This document shows positions 44,662-44,736 of a DNA stretch of 44,736 bases, piece by piece. Made by a program: the position numbers and the translations under genes. This DNA comes from Pseudomonadota bacterium (GTDB lineage Bacteria > Pseudomonadota > Alphaproteobacteria > SP197), in assembly GCA_027592745.1 (NCBI GenBank), contig JAQCLG010000013.1:1-44736 (forward strand). The letters run 5' to 3'. The notes beneath the pieces are model-generated. The model did not search any database. It was not told the origin of the DNA and saw nothing but the letters and a program-made list of their open reading frames with translations. Every line of letters starts with the position of its first letter. Within the stretch, counting starts at the first letter, position 1.

Positions 44662-44736
44662 CGCGAACTCCGGCAGGTGACGCTGATCTAGGATTTTTCC
44701 GGCCCGCCGCCAGAGGCGGCACCGCCGCGCCCCAGC

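Noticed and set aside
44662-44736. A gene or terminator upstream of pdxJ
   Set aside because: Only a short GCCGCC/GGCGGC hairpin is present, without a T-tract in a useful orientation, and the window ends before any coding frame can be judged.

Overview
The window is GC-rich chromosomal DNA from an alphaproteobacterium, probably of a Rhodospirillales-like lineage (the order is inferred). Three things point there: the block pdxJ-acpS-lepB-rnc-era-recO-parC in overlapping alphaproteobacterial order, an Mg-type HemB, and SAM-II riboswitches upstream of metY. I see no tRNA, rRNA, CRISPR, phage or insertion sequence.

Left part (1-18.1 kb). A three-gene operon (LLM flavin monooxygenase, M19 dipeptidase, GMC oxidoreductase) is divergent from a LysR regulator. 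Next come three paralogous Tat-exported PotD-like binding proteins with no permease or ATPase beside them. They are interleaved with catabolic genes: an acyl-CoA ligase, two PhyH-type dioxygenases, a glycosyltransferase, a VOC protein, glutaryl-CoA dehydrogenase, a class I amidotransferase and a 764-residue N,N-dimethylformamidase-like large subunit.

Middle (18.1-32.3 kb). A promoter, a SAM-II riboswitch, an intrinsic terminator and a second SAM-II-like aptamer precede osmC-like, metY and hemB. Convergent to these is an operon of an ornithine-decarboxylase-like enzyme and two alpha/beta hydrolases. Then come a class III CoA-transferase, a penicillin-acylase-family amidase and an N-formylglutamate-deformylase-like protein (TTG start), a flavin reductase, an SLC13 permease and the N-end-rule enzyme Bpt.

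Right part (32.3-44.7 kb). A TRAP binding protein (dctP) is convergent with dctQ-dctM-nthA-nthB-sulfotransferase, a cobalt-type nitrile hydratase operon. The housekeeping block follows; an elaborate inverted-repeat element lies between era and recO.

The strongest observations are: (1) a tandem SAM-II arrangement with a terminator between the aptamers and mutually exclusive pairings, controlling osmC-metY; (2) three otherwise intact genes (LysR, one PotD-like protein, dctP) that each carry one in-frame TAG at a position where relatives have Gln, Lys or a similar residue, although TAG ends nine other genes here; (3) nthA and nthB lying in one frame, separated only by a TAG and nine bases. A recurring theme is hydrolysis of C-N bonds: nitrile hydratase, dimethylformamidase-like, penicillin-acylase-like, deformylase and dipeptidase.
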